Shown here: piece after piece, positions 1 through 11,700 of the stretch
Layout: every line of letters starts with the position of its first letter
How positions within the stretch are numbered: the first letter of the stretch is position 1
Assembly: GCA_907165275.2 (NCBI GenBank)
Contig: OU015672.1
Location: forward strand, 1,222,501 to 1,286,500
Direction of reading: 5' to 3'
Source of the DNA: Zygaena filipendulae
Lineage: Eukaryota > Arthropoda > Insecta > Lepidoptera > Zygaenidae
DNA length: 64,000 bases
The notes under the pieces: model-generated
The model's database searches: none
Told to the model about the DNA's origin: nothing
What the model saw: the letters and a program-made list of their open reading frames with translations, nothing else
Position numbers and translations under genes: made by a program

Positions 1-300
1 TTCGGGAACTGAAGAACATAGAGTACCTTTTTCCCGCAACTTCCGCGGGAACTCCGAAATTACCGCGGATGAAATCGCGGGGGACAGCTAGTCTTATAAT
101 ATATATAAATCACGTGTCACGTTGTTTGTCCGCGATGGACTCCAAAACTACTGAACGGATTTTGATAAAATTTTGTAACCATTTATAATATGGTGCAACT
201 TAAAAAATAGGATAGTTTTTATCCCGGAATTCCCTCGGGAACTGAAGGACATAGAGTACTTTTTTCCCGCAAATCGCGGGGGACAGCTAGTTATTTATAT
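1..300 (-). repeat. CCGCGG-type repeats, inverted, at the window edge
   Basis: Inverted copies of the variant seen as a dimer at 29142-29605; the first is cut by the window start. Confidence 0.75.
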
Positions 301-2170
301 GTAGCAACATAATATCCGCGCACCTACTTAGAGTTTGACCCATTTATTGTACAGAAATACAGAATACGAAAGTGAATTACTGAAGGGATACTTCAGTAAT
401 CCTCAGCAGTAATCTTAATAAATCTTTATCTATTACTAGCTGTCTCCCGCGGTTATTTCGGAGTTCCCGCGGAAATTCCAGGATAAAGTATACCTATAAA
501 CCTTCCTCTGTTGGTTAAAACCGCATGAAAATCCGTTCTGTAGTTTTTGAGGTTATCGCGAACAGATAGACAGATGCAATATGTAAAGATATATTATTAT
601 AAACGTGAATGTGTGTTTGTTTGTTTTTGTTACGCTTTCACGCCTTGATTTACTCAACCGAGAATCATGAAATTCTGCATACACATTGTCAGGGGTACAG
701 AGGGTACTTTCATCCCAGAATTCCCGCGGGAATTTCGAAATTAAAGCGGGTAACACCTCATGGAATAGTGTGCAATGTCATTGTTAGTGTGTCTATATCT
801 TCTTCTTCTTCTTTCTTCTTTTAAAAATAAAAATGAATGTTTGTATGTCTGTCCTCTATGCGTTTCGAAACCATTGGTCCGATTTTGATGAAACTTTGGC
901 GGGTTGTTATGCCTGCGTCCGCAAAGGTTCCTGATCACAGCTAGTATCTATTAAAAATAGTAAAGTTTGCCGATTATTGTAGTGGCATGACGGTGCCGGT
1001 GTGTAATAAAATTAATGGTTTCGCGCTATACCTATAGAAGAAACGGCCTCGCGTGTCGTGTCGTATTCAACATGAGCTATCGCCACTTCCGCAACCGTAA
1101 TTTGTAATGGCGTCCCATATTTCTGCCGCAAACCACCGCGGCTGTTCTAGTTTTTGGGCAAAAGGGGAGGAAACTAAACTTTTAAACTTCCCTTACTGGT
1201 ATGGTATATTTTCCACAATATTCCCATGAATTTTGACAAACAGTGACTTGTAAAAACGTAACCAAATGGCGTTTGAACAATTCGTTACAGTACCTAAAGA
1301 ATGTTTGCGTGCATGATAAATAAGTAGTCAAAAACCAGCCGGCGACACGGGTTTTCATCTGTTTTTATACTAACCTCAGTTTTTGCCCTTTCTATGTGTT
1401 CTGTGGATAGAACCATTATATTATTACGTCTCTCGACACGGACCTAATTTCGCGATAGTCCACGCACACAAGTTTTTTTTTGTGCTTCAATTTCGAACGG
1501 AATTTGAAATAGAATTAACGCCCTATTTGGAACTCTATGGCTCTATAACAGCCTATTCAAGACAAAGTTCGTCTTGAAATTCCCAAAAGCCTTTTGCGTT
1601 CAGTTTCCAGTTTCCATGAATAACGTACCTATTGTATTTTTGTATTGGATAATGTTTTTCATATATTAAGGATGAGAATAAATTGAACACTAGATAACTC
1701 TTTGATAAGACCATTTTTCAACCTGACGCCCTGCATAATTGACCCAGATATTAAACCCTCCCGGGGTTTGGTGCGCTGGCGATCTCCCGGTACAGTTCTG
1801 ATCGTTTGGCGGTTGGGAAGCGGTCCCTCATTTTTCTTCTTCTTTAATAATGGCGTCTATAATTATAATTTGCCAATGACAACGTTTCTTAGTGATAAAA
1901 ATTTCTTCATCTACTTCTTCAATTATGGCGAAACGCCAATGACAATGTTAGATTGTTCCCCAAGTTAAAACATGGCTCTCTTCAAAGCCAGTTTCCTGCT
2001 CGGGGTCCAAAATAGATGCTGAAAAGTGACTGAAATAACGAAGACTTCACGTGACACGCGTGTGTTCGGTATCTACGGCTTTCACCCTTCAACAACCGGT
2101 CCTTCATTCATACTTTTTTTAAATTAACGTATGCTGTAACTATCCATGTGTTGTGTCAAATAAAGTTCTT
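300..2170. other. Upstream region, mostly unrecognised
   Basis: Contains further pieces of the CCGCGG-type repeat (about 440-560, 690-760) and otherwise AT-rich DNA with no convincing gene. Confidence 0.5.
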
Positions 2171-2176
2171 TCAATA

Positions 2177-2478
2177 GGGATGTTGACAACATTTGGAAAT
2201 CAAAATTTTAATTAGTCCGTCTTTTAGAAAATTCAAAATCATTAGACACGTATTTTTTTATTTTTCTAATAAATGAAAATACACAGAGATAAAGCGCATT
2301 AAAGTTTAGGGTGGGGGCTCGTGACGTCACTTACCGCTACAAACCGCCATACAAACTGCACTAGTTAGTGACGTCACGCGAAATTTCAATTCAATGTATC
2401 GCTGTTATTTTTTGATTACGTAAAAAAAGAAAAAATACGTGTCCAATATTTTTTATTAATCTACAAGACGGACTAAAA
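2177..2478 (-). mobile_element. CRE-bearing MITE, subfamily A, inverted
   Basis: AATAGGGATGTTGACAACAT at the left, then the family interior with two TGACGTCA octamers. The right end is replaced by the neighbouring composite element. Confidence 0.8.
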
Positions 2479-2488
2479 TTAACAAAAA

Positions 2489-3450
2489 AATTAAAACCGA
2501 CTTCCAAAAACACAAAACTAATAAAAAGCTAAAAATAACAAAATATCGAATTAATCCAAATGACAAAAACACGCGTAATATTATTATTGGTTTGTGCTAC
2601 CACTGATCCGTTTGAATTCGGTGACAAGCCCGCTGGTGTCTGACCACTTGGGTTGTGCTCACGAAGAGCTGGTGGCGGGAGTCGACTTAGCCCATCTACC
2701 CTCCATATTTGGCTTGTCACCGACTTCATACCGATCAGTGGTAGCACAAACCAATAATAATATTACGCGTGTTTTTGTCATTTGGATTAATTCGATATTT
2801 TGTTATTTTTAGCTTTTTATTAGTTTTGTGTTTTTGGAAGTCGGTTTTAATTTTTTTGTTAAAAATTTGTTTATTTCTTGCTTTTTAGTGAGTCGGTTTG
2901 TAATTTATCTAAGTTACAATAGCCTAATGTCAATTGCTCATAACCTTATACAAAATATTGCTTTTTCCGATGCAGGGACGTTAATTTTTGAGGAGTTCTC
3001 CTGGTACACCACCATCAGTTCCACTTCACCATATACATTGTGACGAACATAAATTGTTTAGAAACCACATTAAAGTTAACGAAATCGCTCCAATCGGAAC
3101 CCGTGAAATATGTATTATTGTTGAGTAGTTCCGATGACCATCTGTGGTCTTCATCATCAGTTCCACTTCTTCAAATTTTCCTTTCCAAAAGCAAATGAAC
3201 GATTTACTATTAAAAATACCCAAATCGCTATAGGTGTGCCTATAATTTTTGAAGAGTTCCCTCGATTTCTCCAAGATCCCATCATCAGATCCCGACTTGG
3301 TTGCAATGGGACCTAATTGGGAGTATACCCTTTCAAACAAAAAAAGAATTTTCGAAATCGGTCCAACCGTCTTCGAGTAATCGGTGAACATACATAAAAA
3401 AAAACATACATACAATCGAACATAGAACCTCCTCCTTTTTGGAAGTCGGT
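2489..3450 (-). mobile_element. Composite ACCGACTTCCAAAAA element, inverted copy
   Basis: A TIR element (2489-2850) joined to the GGAACTGATGATGAAGACC-type unit (about 3010-3400, inverted), ending CCTCCTCCTTTTTGGAAGTC. It abuts an inverted CRE-MITE (2177-2478) with both TGACGTCA octamers. Confidence 0.75.
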
Positions 3451-3459
3451 TAAAAAATT

Positions 3460-5620
3460 AGTCAAATAGCCTATTCAACTCAATATTAATCTGCTTGCAG
3501 TGTCAAATCGAAATTCCTATAGTATTATTTATAATAGTAAAGAACTATATTTCAGCTAAAACACTAGATTTTTAAAAATCATTAATTTTAATGACACTCC
3601 GTCGCGTCGCAGAGACATTTAATGAATACAGTACGATTTTTAACCGACTTCCAAAAAGGAGGAGGTTATCAAATGTTACTCTATAGAAAAATGCGGAAAA
3701 GGAACCACTAAAGTGCAACTCGAATGTCTCCTGGTGGGGCTAAAATAAACATACATACAGTCGAACATACAATATGTAATATATGTATTATTGTATGTAT
3801 TTTGTTTGTATATTATTATTTAATATACCTATCGAACTGAAGCACACCAGATCAGCCTATTCTTATCTCTTTTCCTGTTGCGGGTCTGCTGGAAGAAAGT
3901 CCAAATGGAATAAGCATGAATCTTATACATGATTACTTTTATACTTTCTTCCCCTTTTTATGTTGTCCTTGTGTATATTAATTTTTAAATAAATAAATAA
4001 TTAAATATAAGTATTATACCTACTTTTTTAAAGTCGGTTAAAAATAGCAAATGTATTAATTTTCAAGACTAAAACGAACGAATATTGTGTGACAGCGCCA
4101 TAATAAGCAGTTTCCCAATATTACGGGGAATACTCGTAGCTTAGATAAACATAACAAACAAATCCTCGTTCAAACTGAACAAGATAAGATATTAAACAGC
4201 TATCATATTATATCTATGTCTTCGTATTAATCTGCTGTTGCTTTACTATTATTAGTCGTGTGTAATCGCTGACATATAATATAAAAATGAATCCCTATTT
4301 CCCTTGGTCACAGCATCACGCGTAGAACGGCTGGGCTAATTTCGCTGATTCTTTTTTGATGTATTTGTTATTGTAAGCAGAAGAAGAATATGAAAGAATT
4401 TTGGAGTTCCTGCGGCAATTCCGAAACTCACGCGTAATAATAATCTGGTTAGCACACAGCCAGTGCTGCCTTTATCTTTAAGGGTCTCCCTAGACTTTTA
4501 GAAACCAACGTGCCGACGGAACGGATCATAAGTGAAGGTCGTTCACCGCTACATTCCTTTGTATATACCTACTGTAGCATTCTGCTACAATATCAACCTT
4601 TTTTATTATTATTTTGTTTTGGTACGTCAGATTTTATTTTAAAAAGAGAGAAGTGGTTTTTGACGGAGGGAAGAAAAATTGGAGCTTGGGCTGAAGAGAG
4701 TTGTGAAATTACGTTTACCAGTACAAAATATCCTTGCAAAGTTGTGATTAAAGAATCTTTATTATCATTACTTCTTACAAGTCTTTTACATGATAACATA
4801 ATAACTAAATAAAAGTTTTAAGCAGAATCTACAGTCAGTTCTTATTTGCCGTGTTTACAAGCAAGGAGTACGAAATTGCGAACCTGAGACAGCATTCGTT
4901 ACAATATTAATTACGTATACGTCAATCTAACGTTCAACCTAACTTGTCTCGGTGCGTCAGAAGTTCCCGAGGGAATTCTGGAATTCTCGTGGCTAAAACC
5001 GCGGGAAACACCTTGTACAACATAACATTTCGATTGGTTCGCTTCGATGACAAAATAACGAAAGTAGATATAGATTCAGTGTTTCTTATCTCGTGGAGTG
5101 GATTCGTTTTGTCACTCATATAATTTTTTGTATTGCTATTTCGATTTGTTGTGTGTGAAAATGTGCGGAAAACGCAAGCTTTATTTTGCTAAGAAAAATA
5201 TGTAAAAAATATAAAATAATGAAAAATCCATTTATATCTGTCAAATTTAGTACGTATTTTTATTTATCAAATATTCAAACTGATAAACTTTTTTTATGGT
5301 TATACGTCCGTGAATCGTGATACATTAATACCACTCAATACTAATATTATAAAAGCGAAATTCCGTATTGTATCCATGGATGTATGGATTTTTGTTACTC
5401 TTTCACGCAAAAACTGCTGAATGGATTTTAATTTTAATGGACTTTACAATAATGCAGCCTATACATCAGGGTAACACATAGGAATCCTGGAAATCCCACG
5501 GGATCTCCAAAATTAACGCGGGTGAAACCGCGGGGACCAGCTAGTTTGGAATACAATTTTCCCATTTATCCCAAAATTTCTTTTTTGCAGTGATGAATGC
5601 ACATTTTATTGTTATCTCTT
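3460..5620. other. Upstream region with scattered repeat pieces
   Basis: A piece of ACCGACTTCCAAAAAGGAGG repeat (near 3643), CCGCGG-type pieces (about 4960-5120 and 5340-5550 inverted), otherwise nothing recognised. A promoter or 5' UTR exon for gene 1 could lie here but cannot be placed. Confidence 0.45.
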
Positions 5621-5675
5621 TCCAGCCGGTTTAAAATGGTTGGTGGTGAACACTTGCGGTATTAGCGAGAAAGAG

Positions 5676-5745
5676 ATGTCTAATCAGCATCACGGCGGGG
5701 GACTGAAGCATGTCGTCACTGAACCCATGCCGCTGGACGCGAAAC
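5676..5745 (+). CDS. OSBPL3/6/7: ORP exon 1 (first coding exon seen)
   Basis: Encodes [23 protein letters not shown] and ends at donor GTGAGT. The exon probably begins at 5626 after TTTCCAG. An upstream ATG at 5636 opens an eight-codon frame closed by TAG before the chosen start. The chosen frame itself is open back to 5626, so translation could begin in an exon further upstream. Confidence 0.6.
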
Positions 5746-8700
5746 GTGAGTATTATGAAATGAAATGAAGTTTATTTGTAACGACAATAAATTAAGTAGT
5801 ATGCATTTACAAAAAGTAGCACAATTACGTTGATAATATTTTTACATTACAAAAGCTTCGTTCGAAAACATAATATCACACCGAAGTGCACACGAGTCAC
5901 GACATCCCCGCTTCTTTTCCATCGAAGGCACGAGATCACACGGACTGTGTAGTAGTTTCAGAACGCAGCCTTATGTGCGTCATATATACGCTACGGTCTA
6001 CCGGAGATGTTATGGACCCCACACATTAACAGTCCGCTGGCGAATATCAGCCTGTTAATTAATCTAAATAGATCTCAGTCTCACAGTTTCCTTAAGGTTT
6101 TGGGTTGACGGCCAATGCGAACCTAGAGTGTGTGACTGCTTGCCGTCACAGGCCTGCGTTGACAGGTATCGGCCGGACAGTCCGTGATAGGACTGGAGAC
6201 TGCAGGCGGACTGTTAATGTGTGGGGCCCTTTATCTATGCAGCCCCGTATCCAAATCGACATTCTACAATTGTTAACACATAGAAAACTAAGTAAAAAAT
6301 ATTCATGTCACTAGGGCAGCCAATCAAAACTTAAGTTCTGCGTGACCACGTGTGAACGGAGTGTGTATAGTTTCAGAACGCAGCCTAGTACTTTTTTTAA
6401 TGGACTTAGAACGTAGTGCATTCGCCAATGTTGTGTTATTTGTGCAGCCTATAGTTAGTATTGTTTGTTGCGTGACGTTTATAAAGGAAATGGGCGATCA
6501 ACCCGGTGCTTGGGATTAAACCCAATAAAAGTCTGCAATTTAGGTTAGGTAAACTTGGGATTAAACCCGAAAATAGCAGGATTTTATCGGGTTTAATCCA
6601 AAGCACGAGGGTTGATTGCTCATCTATAGACTGATTTATAGTAGCCGGCAAACAAGTTGAGCCAAAAGTGACGTGGAAGGGGAAAGTTCGCGCGTATGCG
6701 ACTACTAACCGACCACTGTTAACCAATTTCGGCGCGCGTTTCGGCGAACTCCCCCGCGCAGCCTTCGATCCACCTAAGAGATCTAAAAATCATTTCTGCG
6801 CAGCTAAGGCCATGAGCTCAACTTGTTTGCCGGCTACTGCACCGTTTGCGTGTGCAGGCGAGCGGCGGCGCGGCGCGGCGGCCGGGCGGGCGGCGGCGCT
6901 GCGGCGCGCGCCCTCCGACTCGGACTGCTCGGCGGAGACCGCGTCGCTGTCCGCCGACAGCGGCGAGCGGCCCGCGCGCCCCCTGCCGCCGCCGCCGCGC
7001 TCCGCCAACACGCGCAGGTCGGCCTACAAGCATACTTATCTCCTACTATCCACATATTGTAGACTCATCCTGCAGGAAGTGCGGCGTAGAGGTGGAAAAT
7101 GGAAACAATGGCACATCTCATGTGCGAGTGCGATGCCTTGACTCGTCAACGTATGGGCCGGGCCTTCTGGAGACGGCTTACCCAGAATCAGAAAACCTCA
7201 GGCTCCTACCCCTCCACTGCACACTACCCTTCGCCGCCGAGGTCTTCAGGGAGTAGAGGGAGGATCACACCTCCGAAATTACCGCGGGTCAAACCGCGGA
7301 GAAAAGCTCTAGTACTATATTAAGATCGACGACTGGCAAGTGTTTACATCTCTTTGATGCCGCCCGTACTTCTCTGTTTTTTAATCGTTTAATTGACATC
7401 AAAGAACACGAAACTTAGCTACTTATAGGCGTGTGTGTAAATATAGAAGCGACTCAGCGTAAGCTGCTCGTGACCTAGGTCCCGAGCTGCGCTTGTTTTC
7501 CACCACTCCCTTCTGTACCTACTTAGTTATTATAATTAGTAAGCATGTAAAGTGTCAGTGGTCGGTGTGTACGGTTGCAGCCGGCGCCGCGGCAGCGAGT
7601 GGGAGGTGCTGGAGGGGCTGAAGGACGGGCAGCGGTACGACAAACGGCCGGAGGTGTTCAACGGGTACCTGCACAAGAAGCGCAAGTGGCCGCTCAAGGG
7701 CTGGCACAAGGTACTTAACATAGAATTAATAGGCACTAGCCGTGCCCCGCGGTTTCACCCGCGGTAAAATCGGAGTTCCCGCGGGAATTCCGGGATAAAA
7801 GTACCCTATGTGTTAATCTGATGTATAAGCTATAAAGTTTCATTTAAATCCATTCAGTAGTTTTTGCATGAAAGAGTAACAAACATCCATCCATCCATCC
7901 ATCCATCCATCCATACATCTGGGGGCACGGCAGTGCCCCCGCCAAGTCGAGCAACAAAAGCGGCACGGCCGTACTATCATTTTCTCGAAGCAATTCAGGC
8001 CATTTTCGACCCCCTATAACTTCGTTGTGGATAAAACTAGAAGCCTGAATTTTTAGTAAACAAGCAGGTATTGTATAAAGATGGTATAATTTAAATTTCA
8101 TTCGATTTGAACCAGTAGTTTAGGAATTATAACTAGTCAAAGTTTCTTAATTTTGTAGGTCACTCACTCACTCACTCACTCACTCACTCACTCACTCACT
8201 CACTGACCGATCATCAAAATTCTAAGGCACTTCTAGCAGACATAGAAGTTTGAAATTTAGAATACAATTAGTGTTTATTGTATAAATCAAGGAAAAATTA
8301 AAATATTTAGCAATTTCGGTCCAGTTTTCTAGATACACTAACTTCATAAATAACTTTGTAATCCCATATAAATGTATGGAATTACAAAGTTATATATGCA
8401 GTTATATGTACCAACTGCACAAATAACTTTGTAATCCCATATAAATATATGAGACTAGCTGTTCCCCGCGGTTTCACCCGCGTTAATTTCGGAGATCCCG
8501 CGGGAATTCAGAGATGCAAAGTAGTTAGTACCCTATATCCCTAGGTTTTCTTTACCCCTGACAACGTGCATGCAAAATTTCATGAGATTTCACCAGCGTT
8601 AATTTCGGAGATCCTTCGGGAATTCCAAGATAAAATTACCCTAATCTGAATGCTCCAACGATTTTCATGAAATTTTGTATACAGGGGATTTCGGGGGCCA

Positions 8701-11700
8701 TAAATCGATCTAGCTAGGATTCATTTCTGGAATTCCCGCGCGAACTCTGATATCAACGCGGGTGAATTAATTATTGCATACTACACGTTGTCAAGGGTAC
8801 AGGAAAGGTCATAGGGTAGTACTTTTATCTCAGAATACCCGCGGGATCTCCGAAATTAACGTGGGTTAAACCGCGGGGAACAGCTATTTAAGCCGTTGCC
8901 CAGATATTAATAAATAATAATAATAAGTGTAGCTATAGTTACCTACCTAGATATAAAGTGTAGATACATAGTTACCTAGACATAATTATGTTCAAAGGTA
9001 CAATGGTCAACGGAATGAAAAAGCAAGAATGGGGCATGTGTTTATATATATTATAAAGTTGTACCAAAATCTTTCAAGTTATTAAAGTAGACTAAATTGC
9101 TCAAAGGAGGAAGACCATTTACAAAAAGAAATGAGATCCCATCAAAAACAAACTTGTAAAAAAGTCCAAGTCTCGCAACTCACTTCTTCTACAGTAAAAA
9201 GTTGTGAGATCAATGTAATACCAAGTCGGTTAATTTATTCAGTGCCTACTTAAGGGTCCTTCTGTCTAAAGTTATCATGTTATAAGCTAATCTAATAACA
9301 TTTTATAGTGACCATATCAAATTTAAAAACCTTTTATGTTTTAAATAGATTGATTGGCTTGGCGATCACGTGAAAACACAATGTATCTCACAAGTAATAC
9401 ATATTATAATTAAATTAGATTGTTTAGAACCATAATTATGTATTACATGTGAGATATATTGTGTTTTCACGTGATCGCCAAGCCAATCAATCTATTTAAA
9501 ACATAAAAGGTTTTTAAATTTGATATGGTCACTATAAAATGTTATTAGATTAGCTTATAACATGATAACTTTAGACAGAAGGACCCTTAAGTAGGCACTG
9601 AATAAATTAACCGACTTGGTATTACATTGATCTCACAACTTTTTACTGTAGAAGAAGTGAGTTGCGAGACTTGGACTTTTTTACAAGTTTGTTTTTGATG
9701 GGATACATAATTACAAATTTATAATATTAGTAGGATTCGTATCTGGGCGACCGGGATTCTATCTTGTCTGTCTATTTGTTAGCTTTAACGTCTTAACTCT
9801 TTATCTGGGTGACAAAAAAGTAATTGGGTACTTTTTATTTTGTAATTCCTTTAAATATTACTATGCCTTTCCTTTCCTTTAAATATTACTATAATAAAGT
9901 TAAAATATGTATTTTAACTTTATTTTAGGTTAGGTTAAGTTTTAGTTTATTAACATTTAAAAGTTACATATATATTACATATAGATATATATACACGCCC
10001 AGACTTAAAATGGAATGATTAAAAAAAAAACTGTACCGTACGACAGAGAACTCCGTTCCAAAACGGTTGTAATGGGCATGTTGACTAATTTTTTTTTAGT
10101 CCGTCTTGTAAATTAATAAAAAATATTTGACACGTATGTTTTATTTTTTTACGTAATCAAAAAATAACGGCGATACATTGAGCTGAAATTTCGCGTGACG
10201 TCACTATTCGGACAGTTTGTATGGCAGTTTTATCGGTTAGTGACGTCACGACCCCCTCATCCTAAACTTTAACGCGCTTTATCTCTGTAAGTATATTTTA
10301 ATTTATTTGAAAAACCAAAAAAAAACGTGTCTATTGTTTTTTTTATTTTCTAACCGACGGACTAATTAGAATTTTGATTTTCAAAAGTAGTCAACGTCCC
10401 CTGTATCGTTCCAATACAGAATCGATGTTTGCATCTCGTCTAGCACTAGCAAAACGCAGTTGTTTTGACAGCTGTCATGCGTGTCGTTACTTGTCACTAA
10501 ATTGGAGCGACCGTTAACGGCTGTTGAGAGCACGACGCGCAAAGAAATCAATTCACTACCGTTCATCGCATGCGCATATCGAATTCGTTAGCTGTTCATA
10601 TCTGCTTATTGTGCCATTATTAAATCAAGATCAGAACCCTAATTTGCCCCGCCGGCTTGTGAACATCGAAGGTGGAGCTCATCGGAGGCGGTCGCAGTCC
10701 AAGGTATGTACGTGCATGGTATTTGCTACTGCCTATTCGATCGATTTATCATGTTATCGTTGGACTCCTGAGTGTGTCCCAGTGTAGTATTACGCCACAC
10801 TAGTTTGCTTACCTGCTAATGCTACGTCCCCATGCATGTGTTGGCAGCGTTACTTCGTGATCGACGGCGGCATCCTGGTGTACGCGCGCTCGCCGGCGGA
10901 CGTGGCGCGCGGCCGGCTGCACGGCTCGGTGGACGTGGGCCTGTCGGTGATCTCGGCGAAGGCGCGCCGCCGCCGCATCGACATCGACGCCGACGAGTTC
11001 ATCTACCACCTGCGCGCCAAGACGCCGGACGCGCTGCGCACCTGGCTCGCCGTGCTGCGGGCGCACAGGTGAGGCGCCGTCACCCCCACCCCCACCCACA
11101 CCCACCTGCGCGCCAAGACGCCGGACGCGCTGCGCACCTGGCTCGCCGTGCTGCGGGCGCACAGGTGAGGCGCCGTCACCCCCACCCCCACCCACACCCA
11201 CCTGCGCGCCAAGACGCCGGACGCGCTGCGCACCTGGCTCGCCGTGCTGCGGGCGCACAGGTGAGGCGCCGTCACCCCCACCCCCACCCACACCCACCTG
11301 CGCGCCAAGACGCCGGACGCGCTGCGCACCTGGCTCGCCGTGCTGCGGGCGCACAGGTGAGGCGCCGTCACCCCCACCCCCACCCACACCCACCTGCGCG
11401 CCAAGACGCCGGACGCGCTGCGCACCTGGCTCGCCGTGCTGCGGGCGCACAGGTGAGGCGCCGTCACCCCCACCCCCACCCACACCCACCTGCGCGCCAA
11501 GACGCCGGACGCGCTGCGCACCTGGCTCGCCGTGCTGCGGGCGCACAGGTGAGGCGCCGTCACCCCCACCCCCACCCACACCCACCTGCGCGCCAAGACG
11601 CCGGACGCGCTGCGCACCTGGCTCGCCGTGCTGCGGGCGCACAGGTGAGGCGCCGTCACCCCCACCCCCACCCACACCCACCTGCGCGCCAAGACGCCGG

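Noticed and set aside
7884..8210. CRISPR-like array (CATC and CACT runs)
   Set aside because: Simple tetranucleotide microsatellites with no spacers, in a eukaryotic intron.
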